Below, one piece after another: positions 42,780-54,167 of a stretch of 64,000 nucleotides of DNA. The first letter of the stretch is position 1. Every line of letters starts with the position of its first letter. The notes below the pieces were generated by a model that saw only the letters and a list, made by a program, of their open reading frames with translations, did no database searches and had not been told where the DNA came from. A program made the position numbers and the translations under genes. This DNA is from Helicobacter pylori oki112 (GTDB lineage: Bacteria > Campylobacterota > Campylobacteria > Campylobacterales > Helicobacteraceae), in NCBI RefSeq assembly GCF_000600085.1, contig NZ_CP006821.1, positions 1,054,001-1,118,000 of the forward strand, given 5' to 3'.

Positions 42780-44303
42780 TCATCTTTCATGTCCTTTGTT
42801 TTGAGATTGATTGTTGGTGTAATAGACAGAATTAGCTACATATTTAGATCCAAATCCATGATCTTGTTGGTAACCATGAAACACTCCTTGTGGTAGTTTA
42901 GGTTTTGGCATTAGATCTTGTAGTTTTTGTAATTGGTTAGCCAAGATGCTTTTTTGTGATGGCGTGGTAGTAGGGTTTTGCATTTTTTCTTTGGCATCAA
43001 ATAAAAAATCTTGTAAAATCCTATTGCTAATTTGCTTCAATCCTAATGCTTTAGCGATTTTTAAATCATCGTTCGCATCTTTGCTGATAGGCGTATAGAT
43101 GCTTGGAATTTCTTTAGTGTGAGCGTAAAAAATTTTTTCCAAAATAGCGTTGAATTTTCGCCCCTGTTTATCATGATCCATTGCTAAAATAACATTAAGA
43201 CTTAAATTAGGAATTTTTGGTTCTTTTAGGCGTAAGGCTAGAGCGGGCTTAAAAACGGGTCTAGGGATAAGATTGTTTTTATCTCTTATGGGCGAGAAAA
43301 TGGGATCATTAGGGACTTTTTTAGGGTCATTATCGTGTTTAGCTAACTCTTTAGCACGCCATTTTTCATATCTTTTTTGAAAATTTATGTAATTTTCATA
43401 GTCCTCTAATTGCTTGTTGTAGCGATCAATTTCTTTGTGGTATTCATTGTATTCCTTACACTTATAAGTGTTGATGGTATTAAGAAATTTATCTACAAAT
43501 TTTTGCATTCTTTCTTCTGTGAAATTACCAATAGTAGAAATAATAGCTGTTTGATTGGGATCAAACCCTTGCATTTCTAACACGCTTAAGCCATCAAAAA
43601 CGCTTTCAGCTACAATGATATTTTGAATATTTTTAATATTTTGTGGGGATAAAACTTCAAAACCCTTGATAGAACCTGCTTGCATTAAGTGTTTAGTGGG
43701 ATTAGTAGCGCCTTGCATAGTGAAAGGTTTGGATAATCGCTTGTTATACCCACCCTGTATTAAGTTTCCATTATCATTGGTCAAATAGCAAGGCACGCAT
43801 AAATTTGCATGTTCATCTTCTTTAAGTAAATGATTGTAAGGTTTTAGTAAAGTTTTATCCAAAGAGCGACTATCCAATAAAGTGTGAAACAAATCTGAGC
43901 TTTCTATATCGTAGGTAGGGAGTTTTTCAAATTGTTTCACCACTTTTTGACGCTCTGATTCTTGTTCTTTGGTAATGATTGTATAAGGCTTGGAATTATT
44001 ATATTTGTGGTTTGGCTTATCGCTAATTTCTAAATCATCTCTGTTTTTGATTAAATCATTAAAATCTAGCCCACGATTTTTACAAAAGGCGATAATCGTG
44101 CCTTTATCTTCATCATTATGAGTGTTGAAATAATGATAACTCCCATCAGGCTTTCTTGAAATAATAAGTGTGCCTTTAATGGTATCGTATTCATTATAAA
44201 GAGCCGGGTTATTTTTGCTTGATTTCTCTACTTTGTGTTTATAACCATTAGAGAGTAAAATCTCATCTAATGGTAAGAATTGTAAATTAGCGATATAAGC
44301 CAT
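42780..44303 (-). CDS. Toprim/DnaG-like primase-type protein
   Basis: 507 aa. The N-terminus (FLPLDEILLSNGY, NDEDKGTIIAFC) resembles the DUF3991/CHC2-like domain without zinc cysteines. A Toprim_2 domain follows: E233 in VAESVFDGLS and D376/D378 in AMDHDKQGRKF, separated by a charged coiled insertion (residues 285-325). Such proteins prime the transferred strand, and conjugative primases can be shipped to the recipient. The end GHER matches two other element proteins. First long gene of the virB operon. Confidence 0.75.
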   Translation of the reverse strand: MAYIANLQFLPLDEILLSNGYKHKVEKSSKNNPALYNEYDTIKGTLIISRKPDGSYHYFNTHNDEDKGTIIAFCKNRGLDFNDLIKNRDDLEISDKPNHKYNNSKPYTIITKEQESERQKVVKQFEKLPTYDIESSDLFHTLLDSRSLDKTLLKPYNHLLKEDEHANLCVPCYLTNDNGNLIQGGYNKRLSKPFTMQGATNPTKHLMQAGSIKGFEVLSPQNIKNIQNIIVAESVFDGLSVLEMQGFDPNQTAIISTIGNFTEERMQKFVDKFLNTINTYKCKEYNEYHKEIDRYNKQLEDYENYINFQKRYEKWRAKELAKHDNDPKKVPNDPIFSPIRDKNNLIPRPVFKPALALRLKEPKIPNLSLNVILAMDHDKQGRKFNAILEKIFYAHTKEIPSIYTPISKDANDDLKIAKALGLKQISNRILQDFLFDAKEKMQNPTTTPSQKSILANQLQKLQDLMPKPKLPQGVFHGYQQDHGFGSKYVANSVYYTNNQSQNKGHER

Positions 44304-44309
44304 AGTTTT

Positions 44310-44603
44310 TCACCCAAATCTACTTTTTTTAATCTTTTTGGCTAGTCTCATTTCATAATGTTTGGTTCTCGCATCATGCAAAACACGATCTATTGCTTGA
44401 GTGAGAAATTTCATGACTTCAATCGCAGTCTCTACTTCGTTGATTTCAAATAACAATCCCATAGCGATTTCAATTTCCCTATGCACTAATTTAGGTAGAT
44501 CTTTCACCAAAAGATTTTTGTATTTTTTGTTTGTAGGGTCAAAGCCTTTAGGGATCACATATTTTTGTGAAATTTCTAAATCTTTTTTGAGTGGGAATTG
44601 CAT
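44310..44603 (-). CDS. Small basic protein, unknown
   Basis: 97 aa, helical, with basic ends (C-terminus MRLAKKIKKSRFG). Six bases from the primase-like gene. The middle (REIEIAMGLLFEINEVETAIEVMKFLTQAI) is amphipathic. No family recognised; possibly a DNA-binding helper of the primase by position. Confidence 0.55.
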   Translation of the reverse strand: MQFPLKKDLEISQKYVIPKGFDPTNKKYKNLLVKDLPKLVHREIEIAMGLLFEINEVETAIEVMKFLTQAIDRVLHDARTKHYEMRLAKKIKKSRFG

Positions 44604-44622
44604 TTTTTGTCCTTTGTTTTCT

Positions 44623-45402
44623 TTATGATGCTAGAATTTTCTTATCTACAGATAGTTCTTCTAATGCTCTATAGATATTCTTTTTTACAATTGCTTGTTG
44701 GTAAGAGCACTTGATGTTCGGAATTTTTTTGCCAACAAGTTGCTCATAAGTCAATCTATAAGAAAGACAAGAATTATTAACCGACACAAACTCCAAAAAA
44801 ATATTGTTAAAGTTTTGCATTTGAAAATGCTTAGGGATTTTTAAAAAGAATGCACCGTGCTTGTTTAATAACTTGAATACTCTATCTTTTAATTTCTTGA
44901 ATAGTTTTTTCAAATACCCACAAATTCCTAAAAAGAAGCTATTAGGTAAATTGCTCTCCCCATTCAAACCCGAATGTTCGTAGCTTTCTATTTTAGTGAA
45001 ATCATGCATAGACAAAAAAATATAACCTTTTTTGTTCTTAAAAGCAGTTAGAAATCCTATTCTCTCTAAAATTTGGAGATTATGTCTTAAGGTTCTATCG
45101 CACCATTGCAAGCGAGTTAAAGCATAATGGCGGTTTAATGCGATTTTGGAACTTCTAGAATCTATAACGATTTCACATAAAAGCTCCATGAGTTTCTTAC
45201 AGCCTGTGCCACCAAAGAAAGTTGTATTGATAGGAAAGTTCAATATCTTTTTAAAGATTTTACATTCAACATAACCAAATTTGTCAAATATGAAAGGAAT
45301 AAACCTATCTTTTGAATGCTTGGAATAACAGACATTGTTCCCATGCATTTCTTTTAAGATATTCGCATCTAAAACATTTCTTTTAAAAACTCTTTCTTGC
45401 AT
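44623..45402 (-). CDS. Terminal gene of the element; possible winged-helix replication or regulatory protein
   Basis: 259 aa. Residues 80-150 (ALNRHYALTRLQWCDRTLRHNLQILERIGFLTAFKNKKGYIFLSMHDF) fit a winged helix, with a recognition helix then a wing. The rest is basic and aromatic-rich. As the first gene of the leftward virB operon next to the right end it could be an operon regulator or a Rep-like initiator for the excised circle. No catalytic motif seen. Confidence 0.5.
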   Translation of the reverse strand: MQERVFKRNVLDANILKEMHGNNVCYSKHSKDRFIPFIFDKFGYVECKIFKKILNFPINTTFFGGTGCKKLMELLCEIVIDSRSSKIALNRHYALTRLQWCDRTLRHNLQILERIGFLTAFKNKKGYIFLSMHDFTKIESYEHSGLNGESNLPNSFFLGICGYLKKLFKKLKDRVFKLLNKHGAFFLKIPKHFQMQNFNNIFLEFVSVNNSCLSYRLTYEQLVGKKIPNIKCSYQQAIVKKNIYRALEELSVDKKILAS

Positions 45403-45438
45403 GGTCCTAATTCCTAGATATTGATTTCTTAGAGATTA

Positions 45439-45456
45439 ATAAATAATTCCATTCTT
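45439..45456. repeat. Right end (att-like) direct repeat of the conjugative element
   Basis: ATAAATAATTCCATTCTT, matching 17 of 18 bases at 2555-2572 in the same orientation, with the AAGAATG-type heptamer at its end. It lies 37 bases beyond the start of the last element gene. Confidence 0.75.
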
Positions 45457-45785
45457 TAGAGAATAAAACTTTTTTCTTAAATCCATGTTTAATTGGTGCG
45501 GACTCTTTCCAAAGATATTAAACTTTTTAAAAAATTGGATTTTAGATCTTATGTTATGACTTTAAGTTTTATTTTATCGCTTCAGGTTTTATTTTATGAT
45601 TTTAAATTTATTTTGCCATCAAACTCGTTTTCTTAACCCTAAAAACCTTTGAATAAAACAATAAAACCCTAAACCAAAACAACTAAAAATAAAAGAAATG
45701 AAAAAAGCAACAGAAAAATAAAGCACTAAAATATAATCAATAATGAAATAAGATAAAAAGCAAGATTAAAAAAACATTTCCCTAT
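45457..45785. other. Non-coding flank between the element and 5S rRNA
   Basis: AT-rich, no open frame of note. It holds A-rich repeats (near 45700-45760) with short similarity to the left flank near 2310-2350, and, being downstream of 5S, presumably the end of the rRNA transcript. No clear hairpin terminator was found. Confidence 0.5.
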
Positions 45786-45902
45786 CCCTGCACCGACCTA
45801 CATTCCCACTCTTGAAAAGAGCAGTATTATCAGCGATGAAGAGCTTGACTTCCAGGTTCGGAATGGTTAACTGGGTAGTTCCTCTTCTCTAAAGGCACAA
45901 GG
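45786..45902 (-). rRNA. rrf: 5S ribosomal RNA
   Basis: On the minus strand the sequence has the 5S landmarks: CCATTCCGAACCTGGAAGTCAAG in the loop B/C region, AGTGGGAATGTAGG in the 3' domain, and complementary ends (CCTTGTGCC / GGTCGGTGCAGGG). Length about 117; ends may be off by a few bases. Downstream of 23S, as in H. pylori where 16S is elsewhere. Confidence 0.9.
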
Positions 45903-46081
45903 AAAAGGGAGCTAAAGATAAATCGCATTTACCCTTAACTCCCCTTTCTCTTTAATAGGGAGCTGTTTTTCAACAAAGAAGATCGTTAATAGCCCTTAAC
46001 TTTAAATCAGAGAATATCTCATTTTGATTAAAGTTTAATCTTATAAAAGTTTTTATAAAACTCCAACTCTCTTACACTCAG

Positions 46082-46122
46082 TAAGGCAGTGGTAACTCAT
46101 TCGCACTTATTGCCGTTATCTT
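46082..46122 (-). other. 3' half of the 23S processing stem
   Basis: TAAGGCAGTGGTA (46082-46094) is exactly complementary to 49096-49108 on the other side of 23S, and the adjoining bases to about 46122 pair imperfectly with 49062-49083. This is the expected RNase III stalk of pre-23S. Confidence 0.75.
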
Positions 46123-46127
46123 ATACA

Positions 46128-49020
<2,893 letters not shown>

Positions 49021-49061
49021 TTAAATTTTAAAATATCCTTTAAAACCCGCCCTTTTATAAT

Positions 49062-49108
49062 GAATAACGACAATTGCACGAATATTCTTCAGCGCTACCA
49101 CTGCCTTA
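49062..49108 (-). other. 5' half of the 23S processing stem
   Basis: Partner of 46082-46122: 13 perfect base pairs (TACCACTGCCTTA) plus an imperfect extension toward the mature 5' end. Confidence 0.75.
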
Positions 49109-49205
49109 ATGAATATAAGACAGAGTTGTTGTAGTTTTACTTTACTTTTACATAGGCTATTAACAATGTTAAATCAAATAACTTCGTTTTTCTTTAAAAA
49201 CTTGC

Positions 49206-49211
49206 TATAAT
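49206..49211 (+). promoter_or_regulatory. Extended -10 box pointing away from 23S
   Basis: TTGCTATAAT on the plus strand. Downstream there is no gene for about 1 kb, only a four-codon frame (ATGCTTGATCCCTAA at 49243) and a T-rich stem-like stretch near 49290-49315. It could start a short RNA antisense to the 23S leader. Confidence 0.35.
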
Positions 49212-49380
49212 CGCTCTGTTAAACCCTTTAAAGAAGACTAAAAATGCTTGATCCCTAATCTTTTTTAACCGCCAAGTTTTACCAGCTAATGAGCTTTGAA
49301 AGCTTTTTAGCTTTTATGACTTGTTTGAGTGGTTTCAAATTAAAGAACTTTTTAAAGCTTGTCTTTAAAAACGAAATGTA

Positions 49381-49386
49381 ATTATA
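49381..49386 (-). promoter_or_regulatory. Possible -10 box of the 23S-5S transcript
   Basis: TATAAT on the minus strand (CATGTCTATAATTAC), about 360 bases before mature 23S, which leaves room for the leader and processing stem. No convincing -35, as usual for H. pylori. Confidence 0.45.
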
Positions 49387-49492
49387 GACATGCAATGCTT
49401 AAAGTTTGCTTAAAGTTTTTGGAATGTGAAAGAAATTTTAGAGTTTGAAAGGAATGGATAAGCGTTATTGGAAATGATGGGAATGGGGGTAA

Positions 49493-49549
49493 AAATAAAG
49501 CTTTGAATATTAAATAAAGCTTTGAATATTAAATAAAGCTTTGAATAAA
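49493..49549. repeat. 19-bp tandem repeat, three copies
   Basis: Unit AAATAAAGCTTTGAATATT starting at 49493, 49512 and 49531; the third copy diverges at its end. Confidence 0.9.
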
Positions 49550-49640
49550 TAAAGTCTTAAATAAATTAAGATAAAACGCATCATCAAATAAAACATTTCA
49601 TAAAATAAAACATTTCAAACATTTCATAAGATAAAAAGAT

Positions 49641-49696
49641 AAAACGCATCATTAAAAAATAAAAACGCATCATTAAAAAATAAAAACGCATCATTA
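49641..49696. repeat. 21-bp tandem repeat, about 2.7 copies
   Basis: ACGCATCATTAAAAAATAAAA-type unit with ACGCATC at 49644, 49665 and 49686. Confidence 0.9.
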
Positions 49697-49766
49697 ACCA
49701 TTGATTAAATACCACTAGATACAATACACTAAGTCATCTTTTTTTCAAAAAAAGGGGTAGAAATGG

Positions 49767-49814
49767 CATTCAACCATTCAACCATTCAACCATTCAACCA
49801 TTCAACCATTCAAT
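49767..49814. repeat. 8-bp tandem repeat CATTCAAC, five copies plus CATTCAAT
   Basis: The array begins two bases after an ATG (49763) with GGGGTAG upstream; translated from there it gives a 20-codon frame ending TAA at 49823. A change of one 8-bp unit would shift the frame. Confidence 0.9.
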
Positions 49815-49906
49815 CAAGCAAGTAATCAATCAATCAATCAAGCAAGTAATCAATCAAGCAAGCAAGCAAGCAAGTAATCAAGCATTCAATCAATCAATCA
49901 AGCAAC

Positions 49907-50041
49907 CATTCAAACATTCAAACATTCAAACATTCAAACATTCAAACATTCAAACATTCAAACATTCAAACATTCAAACATTCAAACATTCAAACATTCA
50001 AACATTCAAACATTCAAACATTCAAACATTCAAACATTCAA
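49907..50041. repeat. 8-bp tandem repeat CATTCAAA, sixteen copies
   Basis: Sixteen perfect units from 49907 to 50034 plus a partial one. Between this and the previous array are CAAT/CAAG tetramer runs. Such arrays in H. pylori change length by slippage. The stretch from 49021 to 50243 holds no gene apart from the 20-codon frame. Confidence 0.95.
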
Positions 50042-50192
50042 TCATTCATTCAAGCAACGCTACCATAACTTTTATCGCTTTTACCAAAACCGATTTAAAA
50101 ATCCCCTACTCTTTATTATTCCTCTTTTCATTAACCCTATTATTAACCCTTTCATTAACCCGCACCGCATTTTTTAAACCATTTGATTCAAT

Positions 50193-50220
50193 AAGCCCCA
50201 TTTTTCAATCAGTGGGGCTT
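50193..50220 (+). promoter_or_regulatory. Strong hairpin in the leader of the DUF262 cassette
   Basis: AAGCCCCA, 12-base loop, TGGGGCTT, eight perfect pairs, 26 bases before the first gene. No U-run follows on either strand, so it is more likely a leader or boundary structure than a terminator. Confidence 0.5.
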
Positions 50221-50246
50221 ACAGAGTTAAATTTAAAGGAGAGATG

Positions 50247-50687
50247 ATGGCTCAGTTAGAAGATTTAAAAGCGCATGAAAAATACAATTTGTTGTTGTGT
50301 ATGGTTTCAGGCGCATATAAAGGAACCATTCCAGGAAATGAGGATTTTAAAGAGTGGTGCGATGAATGCACTTTGGGCTATTTTCGCTCACGACGAAACA
50401 AAGCGGCTCAGCACAAGCATTTTGAACTCATGCGTAAAGCGGATTATATCATTGGCATTGTGAATGAGGATTCAACGACTAGAGAGGCTGAAGTCCAATG
50501 GAGCGTTTTTGCCCTAAAGATTGACCATGACACTATCGGGATTGATGAAGAGGGAGCGCTAAAGGTTGAGGGCGTTTGCGCTCAAAAAGGGAGCCAAGAA
50601 TACGAAGAATTGGTCAATAAAAACACTTGGCATTTCACGCACAGCACTAGGCTTGGGCAACCAAAATTGATTGAGCGAAAAAATTAA
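50247..50687 (+). CDS. Small cytosolic protein upstream of the DUF262 gene, unknown
   Basis: About 146 aa. ATG 50247 fits AAAGGAG better than the overlapping ATG 50244. The central ADYIIGIVNEDSTTREAEVQWSVFAL resembles the C-terminal beta-alpha unit of nucleoside-deoxyribosyltransferase/Rossmann-like proteins (conserved E before a helix), but this is a weak pattern match. It precedes the DUF262/DUF1524 gene by 47 bases, so the two may act together. Confidence 0.6.
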   Translation: MAQLEDLKAHEKYNLLLCMVSGAYKGTIPGNEDFKEWCDECTLGYFRSRRNKAAQHKHFELMRKADYIIGIVNEDSTTREAEVQWSVFALKIDHDTIGIDEEGALKVEGVCAQKGSQEYEELVNKNTWHFTHSTRLGQPKLIERKN

Positions 50688-50734
50688 AGGTTATGGTTTT
50701 TACCCATAAGCCCATCATTTAAGAAAGGATTTTA

Positions 50735-52539
50735 ATGGAATTGTTAAATTTAGACGGAGTGATTGAAAAAGGCGTGTTTGAAATCCCCAGCTATCAAAGG
50801 GGGTATGCATGGCAAGAAAGGCAATTAAAGGATTTTTGGAACGATTTAGAGCATGTGTCCAAACTGGGAGATAAATTCCATTACATGCATAGCTTAACCT
50901 TAAGAGAGCTTGAAAATGAGTTTGAAAGCAGCACTTTTGAAATCATAGACGGCCAGCAACGATTGGCTACAAGCCTGATTTTACTGGGCCTTTTAGCCAA
51001 GATTACCCAAAACAAAGACCCAAAGTATTCTTTAATCAACCTTGAACCCATTTTATCCTATAAGTATTATGGTTTGAATGAAGCTTTTAGGGCGATCACT
51101 GAAGAGGAAAAAGATTTGGAAGCGTTCAAAACTTCTTTTTACGCTAAAAATTTGATTGACGCTTACACATTTTTTAAAGAAAAAATCAGCGATACGCCTA
51201 TTGAAGCGCTTGAAAAAATGTTTGATGCCCTTATAAAGAAAATGCTTTTTAGCGTGGTGGAATTGAACGATAACCGAATCGATCCCTTCAGCTCTTTTGA
51301 AACGATTAACAATCGTGGTAAAGATCTATCCACTTTAGAATTGTTTAAAAACCGCTTGCATTTTGTGGCGCACAAGATTTGCGATGGCAAAAAATTAGAA
51401 AAGCTTCAAAACGAAATCAATGACACCTACACCAGGATTTATTACGATTTGAGGCATTTTAAAGACGATCATTTAGAGGGTTTTTTAAAGCATTTTGTGG
51501 CGTATTATTATGGCGAGAAAGGGGATTTTAAGAAGAGGTTATTGGAAATGGAGTTTAACGCTCATAAAAGATATACCGACAACACCAACTTTGATGATGA
51601 ATATGAAAGAATAGACGATTTGTTATTTTATCTTTCTTATTCTTCTAAAGTTTGGAATTTCTTGCACACGCTTGATGATGAAGAGCTTAGGATTGAAATC
51701 ACGCCTAAAATGCGTGGCTTGTTAGAAAAGATGCGGCGTTTAAACGCTTTGAGCGAAAACGCTTTTCTTGCCCCTTATTGCTCTCTCTTTTAACCATACA
51801 GCGTGCTGGAAAAAGCGCTAATGAACAAGTTTATACCACCAAAGAACTAGAGGGCTTATTAGAATATTTAGAGCGTTTTGGGTTTTTAATCTATGGGGTT
51901 GCTGGCAAGAATACGGCTAAAAACGAATGGATTGAATTGGCTTTTGAAGCGCTCAGAGCGTATAGATATGGGGAAGAAAATACCGCCATTGAAAAACTTC
52001 CAACGCTAGAAAAGAGTTTTTTCAACAGACAAGGAAATAGCGGCTTGGAATTGCTTGAAGAGAGTATCCATTCCAAAAAGAATACTGAGAAATGGTATCA
52101 GTGGGGCAAGGCATTGAATTACTTGCTGTATGAATACGAGTTGCACCATAACCCTGAAACGACTCTGAATTTTGATAGCAGTATAGAAAGCATTGAGCAT
52201 ATCTTGCCCCAAAAACCTGATCAAGGCTATAGCGCTAAAGAAAAAGATTGGGCTAAAAACCCCCATATCGTGCATGCTTTAGGGAACTTGCTCTTAATTT
52301 CTAAAAACGCTAACAGCTCTTTAAGCAACAAGCCTTTTGATGAAAAAAGAAAGCAATACCTAAAAGGCTCTTATAGTGAAAAAGAAGTGGCTAAAAACGC
52401 TTCTTTTGGGGTTGCGCAAATCAAAGAAAGGAGCGAAAAATTATTAGACTTTTTAATCGCGCATTATCGTATCGCTGAATTAGTGAATGAAAGTGCGATT
52501 AAAGCTTTTAAAAACGCTCTTTTAAAGGATATTAAATGA
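50735..52539 (+). pseudogene. DUF262/DUF1524 (GmrSD-like) nuclease gene, frameshifted at a CT repeat
   Basis: N-terminal DUF262 features are EIPSYQRGYAWQERQ and FEIIDGQQRLATSLIL; the C-terminal half has the DUF1524 His-Me-finger SIEHILPQKP ... HALGNLLLISKNANSSLSNKPF. This is the fused GmrSD / type IV restriction plan, which uses DUF262 NTP hydrolysis to direct the nuclease at modified DNA. The two halves are in different frames, overlapping at 51778-51793. The sequence there is (CT)4TTT; removing one CT gives ...APYCSLLTIQRAG in one frame of about 600 aa. So it is phase-off or broken here. Confidence 0.8.
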
Positions 52540-52604
52540 TGCGATCGCTCAAAAATAAGGGGTCTATTTTTAGCACTTCAAACCCCAACAAGGAGGAACA
52601 AGCC

Positions 52605-52619
52605 ATGCCAAAAAGATAA
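52605..52619 (+). CDS. Four-codon mini-ORF (MPKR) with a perfect ribosome site
   Basis: AAGGAGG lies seven bases before ATG CCA AAA AGA TAA. One extra A in its A-run would put it in frame with the gene starting at 52688. It is either a leader peptide or the lost first exon-like start of that gene. Confidence 0.35.
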   Translation: MPKR

Positions 52620-52687
52620 AAAACATAAAAAACATTGAACGACCGATTATAGCGGATTTTAAAACAAATTTTACCAAGGAGTATTTT

Positions 52688-53611
52688 ATGGGTTTTCAAA
52701 ACGAAAATAAGTTAGAGTTAGGTGCGTCAGTCAAAGCCACAATCAATAACAAAGTGGTGGAGGCTAAAGTCATTAGTATTGGGTTTAATCGTGTAACCTT
52801 AAGGAGCCAAAAAGGCAACGAAGCCGCATACGCTTTCAATAGCGAAAAATTCTTAAAATGGTTTAAGGAAGTGCCTTTAAACGAAGTTTCTCATAATCAC
52901 GCTGAAAAAAGCGGAGATGATTTGTTGAAAGGGCTTAAAATCGTTACGAGCGGACCGAGTGTTAAGCAAAGGACTTCAACTCCTAAAGAGAAAGAGGATA
53001 GGTTTAAACTCGCTTTTGGATTTAAGACTACTGATGATAAGACTAGCTTTGAGATTATTGCGGAGGATTATACTCTTTCCGAGAGAAAAAGTAGGCTCGG
53101 CGCGTTATTATCTCCCATGTTTTTTGAGGGTAGTGGTAATCAAGCGTCCGCTATCATTATTACCGCTCTCCATTATGCGAAAGGTTTGAATAAGCATAGC
53201 GATGCGGAGTGGCGCGCTATGATTGAAAACAGAAATATTGAAGAGTGTTTCTTTGATACTTTTGATGATATGCTCATGGGTGATGTTACTCTATTCTGTA
53301 AAGTGATAGAGACTTATGCGAGGAATTTGGTAAGACCTGATGGTAAGAGTAGCGGTGTAACTTTGGAAGAGTGGGCGTGGATTTTACCTAAAGATAAAAA
53401 AGAGGCAAAATTCGTGGCGCAACTCTTATGCGATGGCGGTATCAATAAATACGATTTAACATGCGCGGGCTTAACTCCTGGCGTTTTAGCCGATAATCTT
53501 TGGTCTTATGGTTTTAGGGATGAGGATTATGATGAGGAGGGTAATGTGATTGCGGAGAGGGATATTATCACAGGAGAGGAGCTAAAAAACGAGGAGGGTA
53601 GTGTAGAATAA
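52688..53611 (+). CDS. 307-aa protein of the DUF262 cassette, unknown
   Basis: ATG 52688 behind AAGGAG. The N-terminal 70 residues (LELGASVKATINNKVVEAKVISIGFNRVTLRS) look like a small beta-barrel of Tudor/KOW type; the rest is a helical domain with several Trp and an acidic tail. Codon and base use change after about base 52950, with more GAG, GCG and GAT runs than in neighbouring genes, suggesting foreign or chimeric origin. No family recognised. It is the last gene before a strong terminator. Confidence 0.65.
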   Translation: MGFQNENKLELGASVKATINNKVVEAKVISIGFNRVTLRSQKGNEAAYAFNSEKFLKWFKEVPLNEVSHNHAEKSGDDLLKGLKIVTSGPSVKQRTSTPKEKEDRFKLAFGFKTTDDKTSFEIIAEDYTLSERKSRLGALLSPMFFEGSGNQASAIIITALHYAKGLNKHSDAEWRAMIENRNIEECFFDTFDDMLMGDVTLFCKVIETYARNLVRPDGKSSGVTLEEWAWILPKDKKEAKFVAQLLCDGGINKYDLTCAGLTPGVLADNLWSYGFRDEDYDEEGNVIAERDIITGEELKNEEGSVE

Positions 53612-53621
53612 CCCCCCCCCA

Positions 53622-53646
53622 TTTGGGGTGGCTCTCTTTTTTTTTA
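53622..53646 (+). terminator. Terminator after the DUF262 cassette
   Basis: C9 run, ATTT loop, GGGG, then GGCTCTCTTTTTTTTT. The C9 homopolymer lies just after the stop codon and may vary in length. Confidence 0.7.
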
Positions 53647-53761
53647 CTCTCTTTTATTCTTTTATTTTTTCTTTTTTCATTCCCTCCCTAATTTGTCCGT
53701 TTAATTTTGTTTAAAATATATTATGTGTATAATCATAAGAAATTTAATCAAAGGTAGTGCC

Positions 53762-53980
53762 ATGCTTATAAACGCTGTCATAGAAAAAGATGAGAATGGG
53801 TATTTTGCTTTTGTCCCCTTTCTAAAAGGCTGTGTATCACAAGGGAAAAGTTATGAAGAAGCCCTAAGAAACATTAAAGAAGCCATAGAGCTTTATTTGG
53901 GAGATTTAGAAGCCGATGAGTTAGCTTTTCTTTCTAAGAAAAATTCTGTAATAGCACCCATTGAGATAGCTTTTGCCTGA
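53762..53980 (+). CDS. hicB: HicB-type antitoxin (remnant copy)
   Basis: Identical in DNA and protein to 19184-19402, with the same promoter box and ribosome site. It can therefore supply antitoxin in trans to the ISHp609 copy and vice versa. Confidence 0.85.
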   Translation: MLINAVIEKDENGYFAFVPFLKGCVSQGKSYEEALRNIKEAIELYLGDLEADELAFLSKKNSVIAPIEIAFA

Positions 53981-54167
53981 ATTGCCACGACTCACAGCTA
54001 AAGAAGCAGAGAAGCTATTATTGCAGAATGGATTTGTTTTCTCTAGGCAAAAAGGCAGCCATAGAATTTATGTGAAAGATAAAATCAGGCAGGTTTTGCC
54101 TTTTCATTCTGGCGAAATCTTGCACCCTAAAATAGTGAAAGAAATCATGGAAAATATCCTTAAATGA
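53973..54167 (+). CDS. hicA: HicA-type toxin (remnant copy)
   Basis: Identical to 19395-19589, start TTG overlapping the hicB stop. The toxin pair, not the transposase, is what has been kept at this locus, consistent with addiction or a host benefit. Confidence 0.85.
   Translation: MPELPRLTAKEAEKLLLQNGFVFSRQKGSHRIYVKDKIRQVLPFHSGEILHPKIVKEIMENILK

Larger units (their letters stand above)
2566..45456. mobile_element. Integrative conjugative element, TnPZ / ICEHptfs type (tfs4-like)
   Basis: Bounded by the direct heptamer CATTCTT within 18-bp near-repeats. It contains in order: xerT, an Abi-like gene, virB6, a VirB5-like gene, large secreted and cytosolic element proteins, an ArdC-like gene, the methylase/helicase mega-gene (with ISHp609 inside), parA, a lipoprotein, relaxase, oriT, a toxin-antitoxin pair, virD4, mobC-like, virB11, virB10, virB9, virB8, virB7, topA, virB4, virB3, virB2, a primase-like gene and two terminal genes. 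Length without the IS is about 40.5 kb. No ctkA-like kinase is present. Several genes carry frameshifts or stops. Confidence 0.85.

Noticed and set aside
2566-45456. tfs3 identity for the element
   Set aside because: No ctkA-like kinase gene was found and the size fits tfs4 better; the distinction still rests on content only.
49907-50041. CRISPR-like array
   Set aside because: The repeats are 8 bp and directly adjacent without spacers; simple tandem repeat.
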